Assembly (NCBI GenBank): GCA_049601975.1
Contig: JBMYRC010000001.1
Span: 1-64,000 of the forward strand
Length of the DNA stretch: 64,000 nucleotides
Source: UBA6544 sp049601975
GTDB lineage: Bacteria > Pseudomonadota > Alphaproteobacteria > UBA8366
Direction: 5' to 3'
Shown: positions 33,431 to 42,121 of the stretch, piece by piece
Position numbering within the stretch: position 1 is the stretch's first letter
How the letters are laid out: the number at the start of each line of letters is the position of its first letter
Translations under genes and position numbers: made by a program
The notes under the pieces: model-generated
Database searches by the model: none
The model's input: the letters and a program-made list of their open reading frames with translations, nothing else
Told to the model about the DNA's origin: nothing

Positions 33431-35098
33431 ATGACAATCGAAATCGACCCGATCACCACGTCTGTCATCCAGCACAGATTGACGGGCATCGTCGAGGAGA
33501 TGGGCGAGGCGATGTTGCGCACTTCGTATTCGCAAATCCTCAACAGTAGCCGTGATTTCTCAATGGCGCTTTGCGATTCGGATGGGGGGCTGGTCTCACA
33601 GGCCGAGCATATTCCGGTTCACGTCGGTGCCATGTCCTGGGCGGCGAAGGAAGTGATCGAGTATTTCGGCGACGACATCCTGCCGGGTGATGTGTTCCTG
33701 TTGAATGACCCATATTACGGCGGCAGTCACTTGCCGGATGTGACTGTTATTGTACCGGTGTTCGCCGACGAGGCTTGTGTGTTCTGGACCCTCAATCGGG
33801 CGCATCATTCGGATATCGGCGGTGCGACCCATGGGGCTTATAACGCGGCGGCGACGGAAATTTGGCAGGAGGGGCTGCGCATTCCACCGATCAAACTTTA
33901 TGAGGCCGGAAGGCGGCGTGACGACATCCACCGGATGCTCGCGGTGAATGTCCGACATCCCCGCGATTTCGAAGGCGATTTGGCCGCGCAAATTGGTTCG
34001 GTGAAATTGGGTGAGAACCGACTTGGGGAGTTGGTTGCCGAGTTCGGTACCGAAACTGTGACGGCCGCCAAGGAGCGCATTTTGGATGCGGCTGAAAAAC
34101 AGGCACGTGCCGTCGTCGAAACTTGGCAAGACGGCGTCTATCACGGCACGGGATTGTTGGATGATGACGGGCGCGGCAACGAAGATATCACCGTCCGGGC
34201 AACCGTGACGATTAAGGGCAGCGATATAGAAGTCGATCTGTCCGCATCCGACCCGCAAGTCGAAAGCTTTATAAATTCGTCCTTCGCCAACACCCAATCG
34301 GCGGTGGTGATGAGCTTCGCGTTCTTGCTCGATCCTGGCATTGTGCAGAATTCCGGTACGATTCGCCCGCTAACCGTGAAAATGCGGGAGGGAACAGTGG
34401 TATGGGCGCATCCGGGAGCACCGGTAACATTGTGTACATCCCATTGCAGCCAGGAAATCATCGAAGCCATCGTGTCCGCCATCGCGCCCGCCTGTCCGGA
34501 ACGGGCTATGGCGGGTTGGGGAAAACGCTTCCGGATCGCCATCAAGGGCGACGACCCGCGCAATGGCCAGCCCTTTATCTGGCACATGTTTCACGCTCGC
34601 CCGGGTGCGGGTGCCTCCTCCGGTGGGGATGGATGGCACGGTAGCGGTGAATGGCATTCGGCGGGAGGCTTAAAATTTGGATCGGTCGAAGTCGCGGAGA
34701 CGAGGTTCCCACTCTATTTCGAACGTCACGAATATCGCGAAAATTCCGGCGGCGACGGACAATATGTCGGCGGCTCCGGGTGCGAGCTTTTGCTGCATCT
34801 CGAGACGGATGAAGATTGTGTTGTGAATACCGCCGGTGAAGGAACGACCCACGCGGCTGCGGGTCGCCAAGGCGGCAAGGACGGTGCGAGCCACGAGTAC
34901 CGCATCTTAAAACCGGACGGCAGCGCACGGGTTCTCAAGACCAAGGAAGAAGGAATTCCGGTGAAGGCTCGGTCTGTGTTCGATGTACGCTCCGGCGGCG
35001 GCGGAGGTTGGGGCGCGCCGAGCGATCGTCCCTCCGATGCGCGGTCCACGGATTCGCAGGAAGAGTTGCCACCGCTAGTATCCGGAGGGTCGGCCTGA
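33431..35098 (+). CDS. hyuB: Hydantoinase B / oxoprolinase family subunit
   Basis: The 555-residue protein is the B subunit of the ATP-dependent hydantoinase/oxoprolinase/acetone-carboxylase family: IQHRLTGIVEEMGEAMLRTSYS, SRDFSMALCDSDGGLVSQAEHIPVHVGAM, LNDPYYGGSHLPDVTVIVPVF, then HHSDIGGATHGAYN. A Gly-rich C-terminal region (RSGGGGGWG) is usual. It works with the HyuA subunit, whose ATG overlaps its stop, to open a lactam or hydantoin ring with ATP. 5-Oxoproline or N-methylhydantoin are known substrates in the family; which one applies here cannot be decided. Confidence 0.92.
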   Translation: MTIEIDPITTSVIQHRLTGIVEEMGEAMLRTSYSQILNSSRDFSMALCDSDGGLVSQAEHIPVHVGAMSWAAKEVIEYFGDDILPGDVFLLNDPYYGGSHLPDVTVIVPVFADEACVFWTLNRAHHSDIGGATHGAYNAAATEIWQEGLRIPPIKLYEAGRRRDDIHRMLAVNVRHPRDFEGDLAAQIGSVKLGENRLGELVAEFGTETVTAAKERILDAAEKQARAVVETWQDGVYHGTGLLDDDGRGNEDITVRATVTIKGSDIEVDLSASDPQVESFINSSFANTQSAVVMSFAFLLDPGIVQNSGTIRPLTVKMREGTVVWAHPGAPVTLCTSHCSQEIIEAIVSAIAPACPERAMAGWGKRFRIAIKGDDPRNGQPFIWHMFHARPGAGASSGGDGWHGSGEWHSAGGLKFGSVEVAETRFPLYFERHEYRENSGGDGQYVGGSGCELLLHLETDEDCVVNTAGEGTTHAAAGRQGGKDGASHEYRILKPDGSARVLKTKEEGIPVKARSVFDVRSGGGGGWGAPSDRPSDARSTDSQEELPPLVSGGSA

Positions 35099-37140
35099 TG
35101 TACAGAATTGGCATCGATATCGGTGGCACCTTCACGGACCTCGTCTTGGTCGACGATTCCGGCGCCGTCAGTTTCGGAAAGACGCCTTCCAATCCGGAGG
35201 ATCAGTCAATCGGCGTGATGACGGGGTTGAGTATGATGGCCGAACGCGTCGGCCTCTCACTTGATGCGTTGCTGGCGGAGACCGACCGGATCGTTCATGG
35301 GACCACGGTCGCGACAAACGCTCTCCTGGAGCGGAAGGGAGCCCGGGTCGGTCTATTGACGACGGAAGGTCACCGCGACGTATTGGAAATGCGGGAAGGT
35401 TTGAAGCCCGAGCGATATAATCTGCGGCTTCCACGACAAGCGGCATTAATTCCGCGGCATTTGCGGCTTGGGGTGCGTGAACGCTTGCGCCACACCGGCG
35501 AAGTGGAAGTAGCGCTGGATACAGTGTCACTCGACGCCGCGATTGATGCGTTGAAGGATGCCGACGTCGAGGCGGTCGCCGTTTGCTACCTGCACGCCTA
35601 TGCGAATGCGGCCCACGAACAGGCGACGCGGGCGCGACTAGCCGAGAAATTACCCGACGTTTATGTCTCGCTTTCCTCCGAGGTGCTACCGCATATCAAA
35701 GAATACGAGCGCGTCTCTACAACGGCGGTGAACGCCTATGTGGGGCCGGTTCTGGAACGTTATTTGAGCCAGCTGGAAACCCGTCTTAGAGATGCAGGCT
35801 ATAGCGGCCCCGCATTGATCACGCTGTCGCATGGCGGAGTGACCCCTATTGTTGAGGCGATTCGAATGGCTGCCGGCACCGTTCTTTCCGGTCCGGCGGG
35901 CGGCTTGGCAGGTGCGCGTCATGCGGGCGACATGCTTGATGTCGGGCAGATGATCACCTTCGATATGGGCGGGACGTCGTCCGACATTTCGTTGATTGTT
36001 GACGGTGAAGCGACATTGTCAGCGGACCGCAGTGTCGCGGGTGAGAAGATCGCGCTCTCGAGCCTGGATATTATCACTTTGGGGGCCGGTGGCGGTTCGA
36101 TTGCCTGGGCGAACTCCGGCGGCTTGTTGGAAGTTGGCCCGCACAGTGCCGGTGCGGTGCCGGGTCCGGCCTGCTATGGCCGTGGCGGCACGGAAGCGAC
36201 GGTGACCGACGCCAATGTGGCGTTAGGGTATCTCGATCCGAGCAGCTTTCTCGGTGGTAGTGATAATCTCGACCTTGCCGCCGCGCACACGGCATTGGAC
36301 AAGCTCGGGGAACAATTGGGCATTGAGCAGATCGCGGCGGCAGAAGGGGTGTTTCGCGTCGTCAACACGCAGATGGCGGAAGGCATTCGCCTGGCGACGG
36401 TTCGCCGAGGTGTTGACCCACGCCGCTTTGCGTTGCTTGGCTTCGGCGGAGCGGCCGGATTGCATGTCACGTCGCTCGCGCGAATTCTCGACTTAAAGCG
36501 CGTGATTGTGCCGCGTGTCGCCTCCGTGCTGTCGGCTTGGGGAATGCTGACGACCGATCTTCGATACGAAGTGACGCGGACTCGCATTGGTGAAGTGAGT
36601 GACTTGGATCGGAACGAAGTTCGAGCGCTGTTTGATGAACTGCAGGGTGAGGCGGAAGCCGCTGTGTCCGGCTGGTTCGACGGCCAAATTAGGGCTGAAC
36701 GCTCCGCCGATATGCGCTATGGCGAGCAAATCTTTGAAATCGATGTGGATCTTCGGGAACTCGATTTCGCTGCGGACGATTTGCTAGCGAAAATGAAGAC
36801 CGCATTCGAAGCGCGACACGAACAACTCTATACCTACGCATTACCTGACCGGGAGCCGGTATTGGTGAATGCGCGCGTCGCAGCCATTGGTGAGCTATCC
36901 GCGCCGCCGACGGAACCGCCGATTGATGGTGGTGGCGATGTGGCGCCGATGGGCACGCGATCAATCTATCTCGAAAAGTGGGTGGACGCTGCCATTTATG
37001 CCTTCGCCGATTTAAAGGCCGGGCAATCTATTTCCGGTCCAGCCATTGTTGAGGCGGATACAACGACCGTATTGTTGTTGCCAGGCGACACTGCACAGGT
37101 GACAGATATGGGATGGCTGGATATCGCCGTCGGAAAGTAA
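35098..37140 (+). CDS. hyuA: Hydantoinase A / oxoprolinase family subunit
   Basis: The 680-residue protein has the ASKHA ATP-binding motifs: RIGIDIGGTFTDLVLVDD at the N-terminus (phosphate 1), VHGTTVATNALLERKGARVGLLTTEG, ITFDMGGTSSDISLI (phosphate 2) and LGFGGAAGLHVTSLA (adenosine). It phosphorylates the substrate carbonyl before ring opening by HyuB. It overlaps hyuB by one base (TGATG). The frame continues upstream within hyuB, but the ATG at 35098 gives the family N-terminus. Its stop is four bases from the convergent MocR gene, so no transporter is in the same unit. Confidence 0.92.
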   Translation: MYRIGIDIGGTFTDLVLVDDSGAVSFGKTPSNPEDQSIGVMTGLSMMAERVGLSLDALLAETDRIVHGTTVATNALLERKGARVGLLTTEGHRDVLEMREGLKPERYNLRLPRQAALIPRHLRLGVRERLRHTGEVEVALDTVSLDAAIDALKDADVEAVAVCYLHAYANAAHEQATRARLAEKLPDVYVSLSSEVLPHIKEYERVSTTAVNAYVGPVLERYLSQLETRLRDAGYSGPALITLSHGGVTPIVEAIRMAAGTVLSGPAGGLAGARHAGDMLDVGQMITFDMGGTSSDISLIVDGEATLSADRSVAGEKIALSSLDIITLGAGGGSIAWANSGGLLEVGPHSAGAVPGPACYGRGGTEATVTDANVALGYLDPSSFLGGSDNLDLAAAHTALDKLGEQLGIEQIAAAEGVFRVVNTQMAEGIRLATVRRGVDPRRFALLGFGGAAGLHVTSLARILDLKRVIVPRVASVLSAWGMLTTDLRYEVTRTRIGEVSDLDRNEVRALFDELQGEAEAAVSGWFDGQIRAERSADMRYGEQIFEIDVDLRELDFAADDLLAKMKTAFEARHEQLYTYALPDREPVLVNARVAAIGELSAPPTEPPIDGGGDVAPMGTRSIYLEKWVDAAIYAFADLKAGQSISGPAIVEADTTTVLLLPGDTAQVTDMGWLDIAVGK

Positions 37141-37144
37141 CATC

Positions 37145-38530
37145 TCAAACCATCGAGACGTCGCTGAACGCGTTTACCTTGAGGATATCGGCCAAGGTAT
37201 CGAGCGCCGATTCCAATTGATTGCGATAGCGCGGCATGCCGATACAGATGCGCACTGCATGGGGGACGTCGACGCGCCCGGCGGCGAAAATTTCCGCGGG
37301 GGCCACGATGACTCCACGGCGCTTGGCCTCAGCTGTGAAATCCGCCGCTCGCCAGGGCTCCGGTAGGGTGAGCCAAATATGATGGCAGCCGGGCGTGGCG
37401 GAGATGCATTGCCCCGGTAATTTGTCCCGAGCCAGTGCCAGACGTGCGACCGCTTCCGCGCGCCGCGAATCGAGTATGCGTTCCGCCGTTCCGTCTTCGA
37501 TCCAGCTCGTGGCCAGTTCGGCCGTCAGCGGTGGGGCCATCCAAGCGGAAGCTCCGACAATCGAGGCTTGGCGCTCCAAAAGCTCTTCAGGGGAATGCAG
37601 GAAACCGATCCTCAGGCCGGGCGCGACGGTCTTCGAAAGACTGGTCAGGTAGACGGTAAGCTCCGGTACCATCGTGGCAATCGGTTGGGGCGGATCTTTC
37701 ATGCATCGGGCGGCGATATCGTCCTCAATGATGTGCAATCCGTGGCGGCGCGCGATCTCGGCAATAGCCTCGCGGCGCTCCTGCGGCATAACGACGGCTG
37801 TCGGATTATGAATCGTCGGGATGGTATAGAGGAACTTGCTGTTCTGCATCCGGCACGCTGTTTCGAGTGCTTCAGGGATCAGGCCGTTCTCGTCGACCGA
37901 CAGTCCTTCCATGCGCAGACCCAGCATTCGAGCCACCGGTTTTACGCCGGGAAAGGTTAGAGATTCGGTCAGGATATGGTCACCCGGCTGAGTGAGGGCC
38001 GCGAAAGCAACGAGAATCCCGTTTTGGGCGCCGCTGGTGATCACCACTTGCTCCGCCGCCGCATGAATACCGGTCATGGAAAGCCACGCCGCTCCTGCGG
38101 CTCGGTGGCGTAGATTGCCGGCAGGTGTTTGATACTCTAATAAATCGAAGGCCGCTGGGTCTGCGGCGATGCGCTGGAGCGCATGGCTGAGATGTTCGGC
38201 CTCTTCACCCGGTGCCGGAAAGCTGAGGCTGAGATCGATATGATCCGCAGGTGCGGTTTCACGTGGTGGAAATCCCTCGCGCAGGCCCGGCCTCAGGACA
38301 TAAGTACCGCGTCCGACTTCGCCTCGAACCAAACCCTGCCGTTCCGCCTCTGTATAGGCGCGGCTGACGGTGCCGACGGTGACACCTAATCGCCAAGCGA
38401 GGTCCCGCTGTGGCGGTAGCTTCGTGCCGGGTTGCAATCGACCGGCGGAAATGTCCTCTGCAATCGCCTCCGCAACGGTGAGATATTTCGGCCCTGTTCG
38501 GGCGGCAAGTTCCGGAATCCAGATTGTCAT
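37145..38530 (-). CDS. MocR-type GntR/aminotransferase regulator
   Basis: The 461-residue protein fuses a GntR winged helix (residues about 14-80: YLTVAEAIAEDISAGRLQPGTKLPPQRDLAWRLGVTVGTVSRAYTEAERQGLV) with a fold-type I aminotransferase domain. The PLP lysine is Lys300 in SLSKTVAPGLRIGF, with TIPTIHNPTA and EDDIAARC as further PLP contacts. MocR proteins sense vitamin B6 or amino-acid signals; the EamA, PhzF and threonine dehydratase-like genes divergently transcribed are typical targets. The promoter and a palindrome overlap its start codon, so autoregulation is probable. Confidence 0.92.
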   Translation of the reverse strand: MTIWIPELAARTGPKYLTVAEAIAEDISAGRLQPGTKLPPQRDLAWRLGVTVGTVSRAYTEAERQGLVRGEVGRGTYVLRPGLREGFPPRETAPADHIDLSLSFPAPGEEAEHLSHALQRIAADPAAFDLLEYQTPAGNLRHRAAGAAWLSMTGIHAAAEQVVITSGAQNGILVAFAALTQPGDHILTESLTFPGVKPVARMLGLRMEGLSVDENGLIPEALETACRMQNSKFLYTIPTIHNPTAVVMPQERREAIAEIARRHGLHIIEDDIAARCMKDPPQPIATMVPELTVYLTSLSKTVAPGLRIGFLHSPEELLERQASIVGASAWMAPPLTAELATSWIEDGTAERILDSRRAEAVARLALARDKLPGQCISATPGCHHIWLTLPEPWRAADFTAEAKRRGVIVAPAEIFAAGRVDVPHAVRICIGMPRYRNQLESALDTLADILKVNAFSDVSMV

Positions 38531-38565
38531 GGTGACAATATATAAATTGACACCCTAATTGGCAA
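38523..38565 (-). promoter_or_regulatory. mocR promoter with palindromic operator, possibly leaderless
   Basis: On the minus strand TTGCCA (38565-38560) and TATATT (38542-38537) are spaced by exactly 17 bases. The -10 ends six bases before the ATG at 38530, so transcription would begin at or next to the start codon. A perfect inverted repeat ATTGTCA-TGG-TGACAAT (38523-38539) overlaps the -10 and the start codon. On the plus strand TTGACA at 38547-38552 with a weak -10 about 17 bases later could drive the divergent DUF1127 operon. The motif AATTGTACCTA occurs twice nearby (from about 38588 and 38639). Confidence 0.5.
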
Positions 38566-38622
38566 CGAATAAATCGAGATAACACGCAATTGTACCTACG
38601 GTTTGTTGGATTGGAGAGGCTT

Positions 38623-38841
38623 ATGGGTATCATTTGCAAAATTGTACCTATTGATGAGATAGGTGTGTTCAAATTCGCCAGTGGCATTGCCAAGGCCGCT
38701 TTGTCGGAACTGTATTTATGGTATGAGCGTTCCGGGCAACGGCATCATTTGTCCCGGCTCGACGGGCATTTGCTTCGAGATGTCGGACTGAGCGAGGCCG
38801 ATGTAGAACGGGAATGCCGTAAGCTCCCGTGGCAATATTGA
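38623..38841 (+). CDS. DUF1127 (YjiS-like) small protein
   Basis: The 72-residue protein ends with the DUF1127 signature YERSGQRHHLSRLDGHLLRDVGLSEADVERE, an arginine/leucine-rich amphipathic helical motif. Such proteins in alphaproteobacteria are often RNA-binding or act in phosphate, carbon and small-RNA regulation. GGAGAGG is directly upstream of the ATG at 38623, which I prefer to the TTG at 38590. It precedes phzF by 25 bases and is probably the first gene of the operon divergent from mocR. Confidence 0.8.
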   Translation: MGIICKIVPIDEIGVFKFASGIAKAALSELYLWYERSGQRHHLSRLDGHLLRDVGLSEADVERECRKLPWQY

Positions 38842-38866
38842 ATAGCGGTGCTTTGGAGGACGTGAG

Positions 38867-39649
38867 ATGAGACTGCCGATCTACCAAGTCGATGCATTTG
38901 CGGATCGCCCGTTTGCGGGCAACCCGGCGGCTGTTTGTCCGCTCGACGCGTGGTTACCGGATGAGACGATGCAGGCGATAGCGGTCGAAAATAATCTATC
39001 GGAGACCGCTTTCTTTGTGGCGAATGGCGAGGATTTCGATATCCGTTGGTTTACGCCGAAAATGGAGATCGATCTGGCTGGGCATCCGACTCTGGCGACG
39101 GCCTATGCGATTTTCACCGAGCTGGAGCCCGGACGCAGCGCCGTCCGATTCAATACGAAACGCGGCGATGTGCTCTCGGTCGTGGAGCAGGGCGGTGTGC
39201 TAACGATGGATTTTCCGGCGCGCGCGCCTGCGCCAACGGAGGGGATCGAGGAAATCACGGCGGCGCTCGGCGCGCGACCTGCCAGTTTTTTGGCGGCGCG
39301 GGACGGTTTCTGCGTCTTCGAGAATGAGGCAGAAATTCGCGCCATCGAACCGGATATGACCAAACTCATGGCGTTTAAATATCTGGGTGTCATCGTGACT
39401 GCGCCCGGCGATGAAGTGGATTTTGTCTCACGGTTCTTTGCGCCCAATCATGGTATTCCGGAAGACCCGGTGACCGGGTCGGCGCATTGCGAGCTGATCC
39501 CTTATTGGGCGGAACGCCTGGGAAAGACCGAGCTTGTAGCGCGGCAGCTCTCGGCACGGGGCGGTGAGATATACTGCTCCCATCTGGGTGAGCGGGTAAA
39601 GATCGGCGGCAAGGCCGTGACTTTCATGCGTGGCGAAATCGAGTTTTAG
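38867..39649 (+). CDS. PhzF-family isomerase/epimerase
   Basis: The 260-residue protein begins LPIYQVDAFADRPFAGNPAAVCPL. It has the catalytic Glu46 in NNLSETAFF, FTPKMEIDLAGHPTLATAYAI and the second-half FFAPNHGIPEDPVTGSAHC, the two pseudo-symmetrical halves of the diaminopimelate epimerase fold. PhzF isomerises trans-2,3-dihydro-3-hydroxyanthranilate in phenazine synthesis, but most genomes carry PhzF homologues of unknown substrate with no phenazine genes, as here. The neighbours (EamA exporter, threonine dehydratase-like, MocR) suggest amino-acid metabolism. Confidence 0.93.
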   Translation: MRLPIYQVDAFADRPFAGNPAAVCPLDAWLPDETMQAIAVENNLSETAFFVANGEDFDIRWFTPKMEIDLAGHPTLATAYAIFTELEPGRSAVRFNTKRGDVLSVVEQGGVLTMDFPARAPAPTEGIEEITAALGARPASFLAARDGFCVFENEAEIRAIEPDMTKLMAFKYLGVIVTAPGDEVDFVSRFFAPNHGIPEDPVTGSAHCELIPYWAERLGKTELVARQLSARGGEIYCSHLGERVKIGGKAVTFMRGEIEF

Positions 39650-39669
39650 GACAGATTGGGCGAACCAAG

Positions 39670-40566
39670 ATGACCGAAGTAAGAAGCCAACTGACTCTCG
39701 GACTGCCCGTCATCGCGGCGGCATTGGCGGCGACCGTGATATGGGGACTGACCCCAGCGGTGACGAAATTGGCCGTCGGTGAAGTCGACCCGGTGAGTGC
39801 CGGGTTTTTGCGCACGGTAATCGCTGGACCCTTTTGTTTGGCGGTGGCGCTTTTCGCCAAATTACAACTGCCGCCAAGCGCTTCCGGGTGGGGTCAGTTG
39901 ATCGGCTCGGCACTCGGGTGCTACATCGCATTTCCAGTGCTGTTCACCTTCGGTCAGGCGGACACGACTACGTCCCATGCAGCATTGATCATTGCGACGA
40001 TGCCAATTTTCACCGGGCTTTTCGCTGCCATTGTAGAACGCCGGATGCCGTCGCGCGGATGGTGGATGGGATCCGGAATGGCGTTTTGCGGCGTCCTGGT
40101 ACTTGTAGGCTCGCGCTTCGGTTATGCGGAGCCGGGTGTGACCTTACGCGGTGACCTGCTTTGCTTGGCCTCAGCGATTTGCGGTTCCGCCGGTTATATA
40201 GCGGGTAGCCGTTTGACTTCAGTCATTGGGACGTGGGGAACGACGTTCTGGGGCTTGGCCTTCTCAGGTGTCCTGAGCACCGTGGTTATCCTCGTGGTGC
40301 CGACGCCGACCGATTGGTCGACGGTGTCTTCATTCGGATACGCGACCATAGCTTACTTGGCCATATTCGGCTCGATACTGGGATATGTCGCCTGGTATTG
40401 GGCCTTGGCGCGGGGCGGCGCGATGCGGATTGGGCCGATACAGTTTCTGCTGCCCGTCATTGCGTTAACAGTCGCTGTGCTGGGCTTGGGAGAAATACTG
40501 ACACTGCCGTTGATAATTTCAGCGGTTGCCATTGTCGGCGGCATTGCCGTCGCCCAAAGGTCTTAA
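39670..40566 (+). CDS. EamA/DMT-family transporter
   Basis: The 298-residue integral membrane protein has about ten hydrophobic helices in two EamA repeats. The first runs from VIAAALAATVIWGLTPAVTKLA, the second from GDLLCLASAICGSAGYIAGS to LILPLIISAVAIVGGIAVAQRS-like terminal helices. Family members export amino acids and small metabolites. The position between PhzF and a threonine dehydratase-like gene, next to a MocR regulator, suggests an amino-acid efflux role. Start at ATG 39670, 20 bases from phzF. Confidence 0.9.
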   Translation: MTEVRSQLTLGLPVIAAALAATVIWGLTPAVTKLAVGEVDPVSAGFLRTVIAGPFCLAVALFAKLQLPPSASGWGQLIGSALGCYIAFPVLFTFGQADTTTSHAALIIATMPIFTGLFAAIVERRMPSRGWWMGSGMAFCGVLVLVGSRFGYAEPGVTLRGDLLCLASAICGSAGYIAGSRLTSVIGTWGTTFWGLAFSGVLSTVVILVVPTPTDWSTVSSFGYATIAYLAIFGSILGYVAWYWALARGGAMRIGPIQFLLPVIALTVAVLGLGEILTLPLIISAVAIVGGIAVAQRS

Positions 40567-40589
40567 GTTTTGAACGAAGGAAATTTTCA

Positions 40590-41549
40590 ATGTTAGCCGA
40601 CAAGAAAGCTATTTCTGCCGCTGCCGAGCTCATTGCGCAACACATGCAGCCGACGCCGCAAATTTGTTGGCCGCTCTTATCGGCGCGCTGTGGTGCGGAA
40701 GTGTGGGTTAAGCATGAAAACCACACACCGATCGGCGCCTTCAAGGTGCGCGGTGGCTTGATCTATATGGATGCGCTAAAGCGTCGAACCCCCGACGTTC
40801 CGGGCGTCATCACGGCGACCCGGGGCAATCACGGACAATCCGTTGCCTTTGCTGCGCGGAGTGCGGGGGTGCGTGCCGTCGTCGTCGTGCCGCACGGCAA
40901 CAGCGTTGAAAAGAATGCCGCCATGAAGGCCTTCGGGGCGGAGCTCATCGAACATGGCCGTGATTTCAATGAGGCCCTGGATTTCACGAAAGAGCAGGCG
41001 GAGGCACAGAAACTGGAATTCTTCCCATCCTTTGATCCCGACTTAGTCGCCGGGGTTGGCACCTATACGGCGGAACTTCTCACGGCCGCACCTGACCTGG
41101 ACGCGATCTACGTACCTATCGGCCTCGGTTCGGGTATTTGTGGGGCGATGTCGGCCCGCGATGCCCTGGGCTCCAAGGCTGACGTGATTGGTGTCGTTGC
41201 CGAAGGTGCAGCGAGCTATGCATTGTCCTACGAGGCCAGAAAGCCGGTACCGACCAATGCGGTCGACACCTTCGCCGACGGTCTCGCGGTTCGAATACCA
41301 GATGCGCGGGCACTCGAGGCGATCCTGGCGGGTGCCGCGCGGGTCGTCACAGTTTCTGAGTTGGAGATGAAGGCCGCGGTCCGCCACTATTACACAGATA
41401 CACATAATCTAGCTGAAGGGGCGGGTGCCGCCTCTCTCGCGGCCCTCCTTCAGGAGAAAGAAGCAATGGCGGGTCGGAAAGTTGGTTTGGTCCTCTCTGG
41501 CGGGAATATCGACCGAGATCTCTATATGGACATCCTCGGCGGGAGCTGA
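40590..41549 (+). CDS. Threonine dehydratase-like PLP enzyme (fold type II)
   Basis: The 319-residue protein has the PLP lysine in HTPIGAFKVRGGLIYM, the ATRGNHGQSVAFAAR substrate loop, and GLGSGICGAMSA as the phosphate-binding glycine loop. LVLSGGNIDRDLY closes the active site. No C-terminal ACT regulatory domain is present, so it is of the catabolic or short biosynthetic type: threonine/serine dehydratase, or hydroxyaspartate dehydratase or serine racemase. AAGGA nine bases before the ATG at 40590 marks the start; the much longer upstream open frame is antisense-like inside the EamA gene. Confidence 0.9.
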   Translation: MLADKKAISAAAELIAQHMQPTPQICWPLLSARCGAEVWVKHENHTPIGAFKVRGGLIYMDALKRRTPDVPGVITATRGNHGQSVAFAARSAGVRAVVVVPHGNSVEKNAAMKAFGAELIEHGRDFNEALDFTKEQAEAQKLEFFPSFDPDLVAGVGTYTAELLTAAPDLDAIYVPIGLGSGICGAMSARDALGSKADVIGVVAEGAASYALSYEARKPVPTNAVDTFADGLAVRIPDARALEAILAGAARVVTVSELEMKAAVRHYYTDTHNLAEGAGAASLAALLQEKEAMAGRKVGLVLSGGNIDRDLYMDILGGS

Positions 41550-41558
41550 GCCATCGTT

Positions 41559-42035
41559 ATGCCAAATATCCAAATCAAAACGGCTTCCACGAAAACCGAT
41601 TTTGCCGCGATCCAGGATTTGTTTCGGGAGTACGCGGAATCGCTTCCCTTCGATCTTGCCTATCAAAACTTCGAAGGCGAGATGGCGGCGTTTCCCGGCA
41701 AGTATGCCGAACCGCAAGGCTGTCTGCTTGTGGTGGAAGTCGACGGCGCGCCCATGGGTGCGGTCGGATTGAGGCCTTTGGAGACGGGAGTGGCGGAGAT
41801 CAAACGTCTCTATGTGCGGCCCGGTACCCGTGGTCTTGGTATAGGGCGCCTCTTGGTGGCGGAGATCGTCGCGCGTGGCCGTTCGATCGGCTACCGGACG
41901 CTCCGCCTCGATACGATCCGCGGATTGATGGTCGGTGCGGAGCGGCTGTATCAGGGTGTTGGTTTCGTTGAGATTCCGCCCTATTACGACAGTCCCATTG
42001 AAGGCGCCGTATATTACGAATTGCGCCTCACTTAA
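41559..42035 (+). CDS. GNAT-family N-acetyltransferase
   Basis: The 158-residue protein has the acetyl-CoA motif A (EIKRLYVRPGTRGLGIGRLLVAEIVARGRSIGYRTLRLDT) and motif B (GAERLYQGVGFVEIPPYY). The acceptor is unknown. It follows the dehydratase by nine bases and probably ends the MocR-divergent operon, so its acceptor may be an amino acid or related amine exported by the EamA protein. That is inference from context. Confidence 0.9.
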   Translation: MPNIQIKTASTKTDFAAIQDLFREYAESLPFDLAYQNFEGEMAAFPGKYAEPQGCLLVVEVDGAPMGAVGLRPLETGVAEIKRLYVRPGTRGLGIGRLLVAEIVARGRSIGYRTLRLDTIRGLMVGAERLYQGVGFVEIPPYYDSPIEGAVYYELRLT

Positions 42036-42121
42036 GTTTGCGCAAGAACCGGGTCGCGGCCGGCAGACAGAGGCTCTAGTTTCCCTGTAACATATGGAAC
42101 AGCGAAATGCCGGAGGTCGCG

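Noticed and set aside
33431..37140. Acetone carboxylase
   Set aside because: Only the A and B type subunits are present and no gamma subunit gene is adjacent; hydantoinase/oxoprolinase is the safer call.
40233..40589. Long N-terminal extension of the threonine dehydratase-like gene
   Set aside because: It overlaps the EamA coding region in another frame; AAGGA before the ATG at 40590 marks the start.
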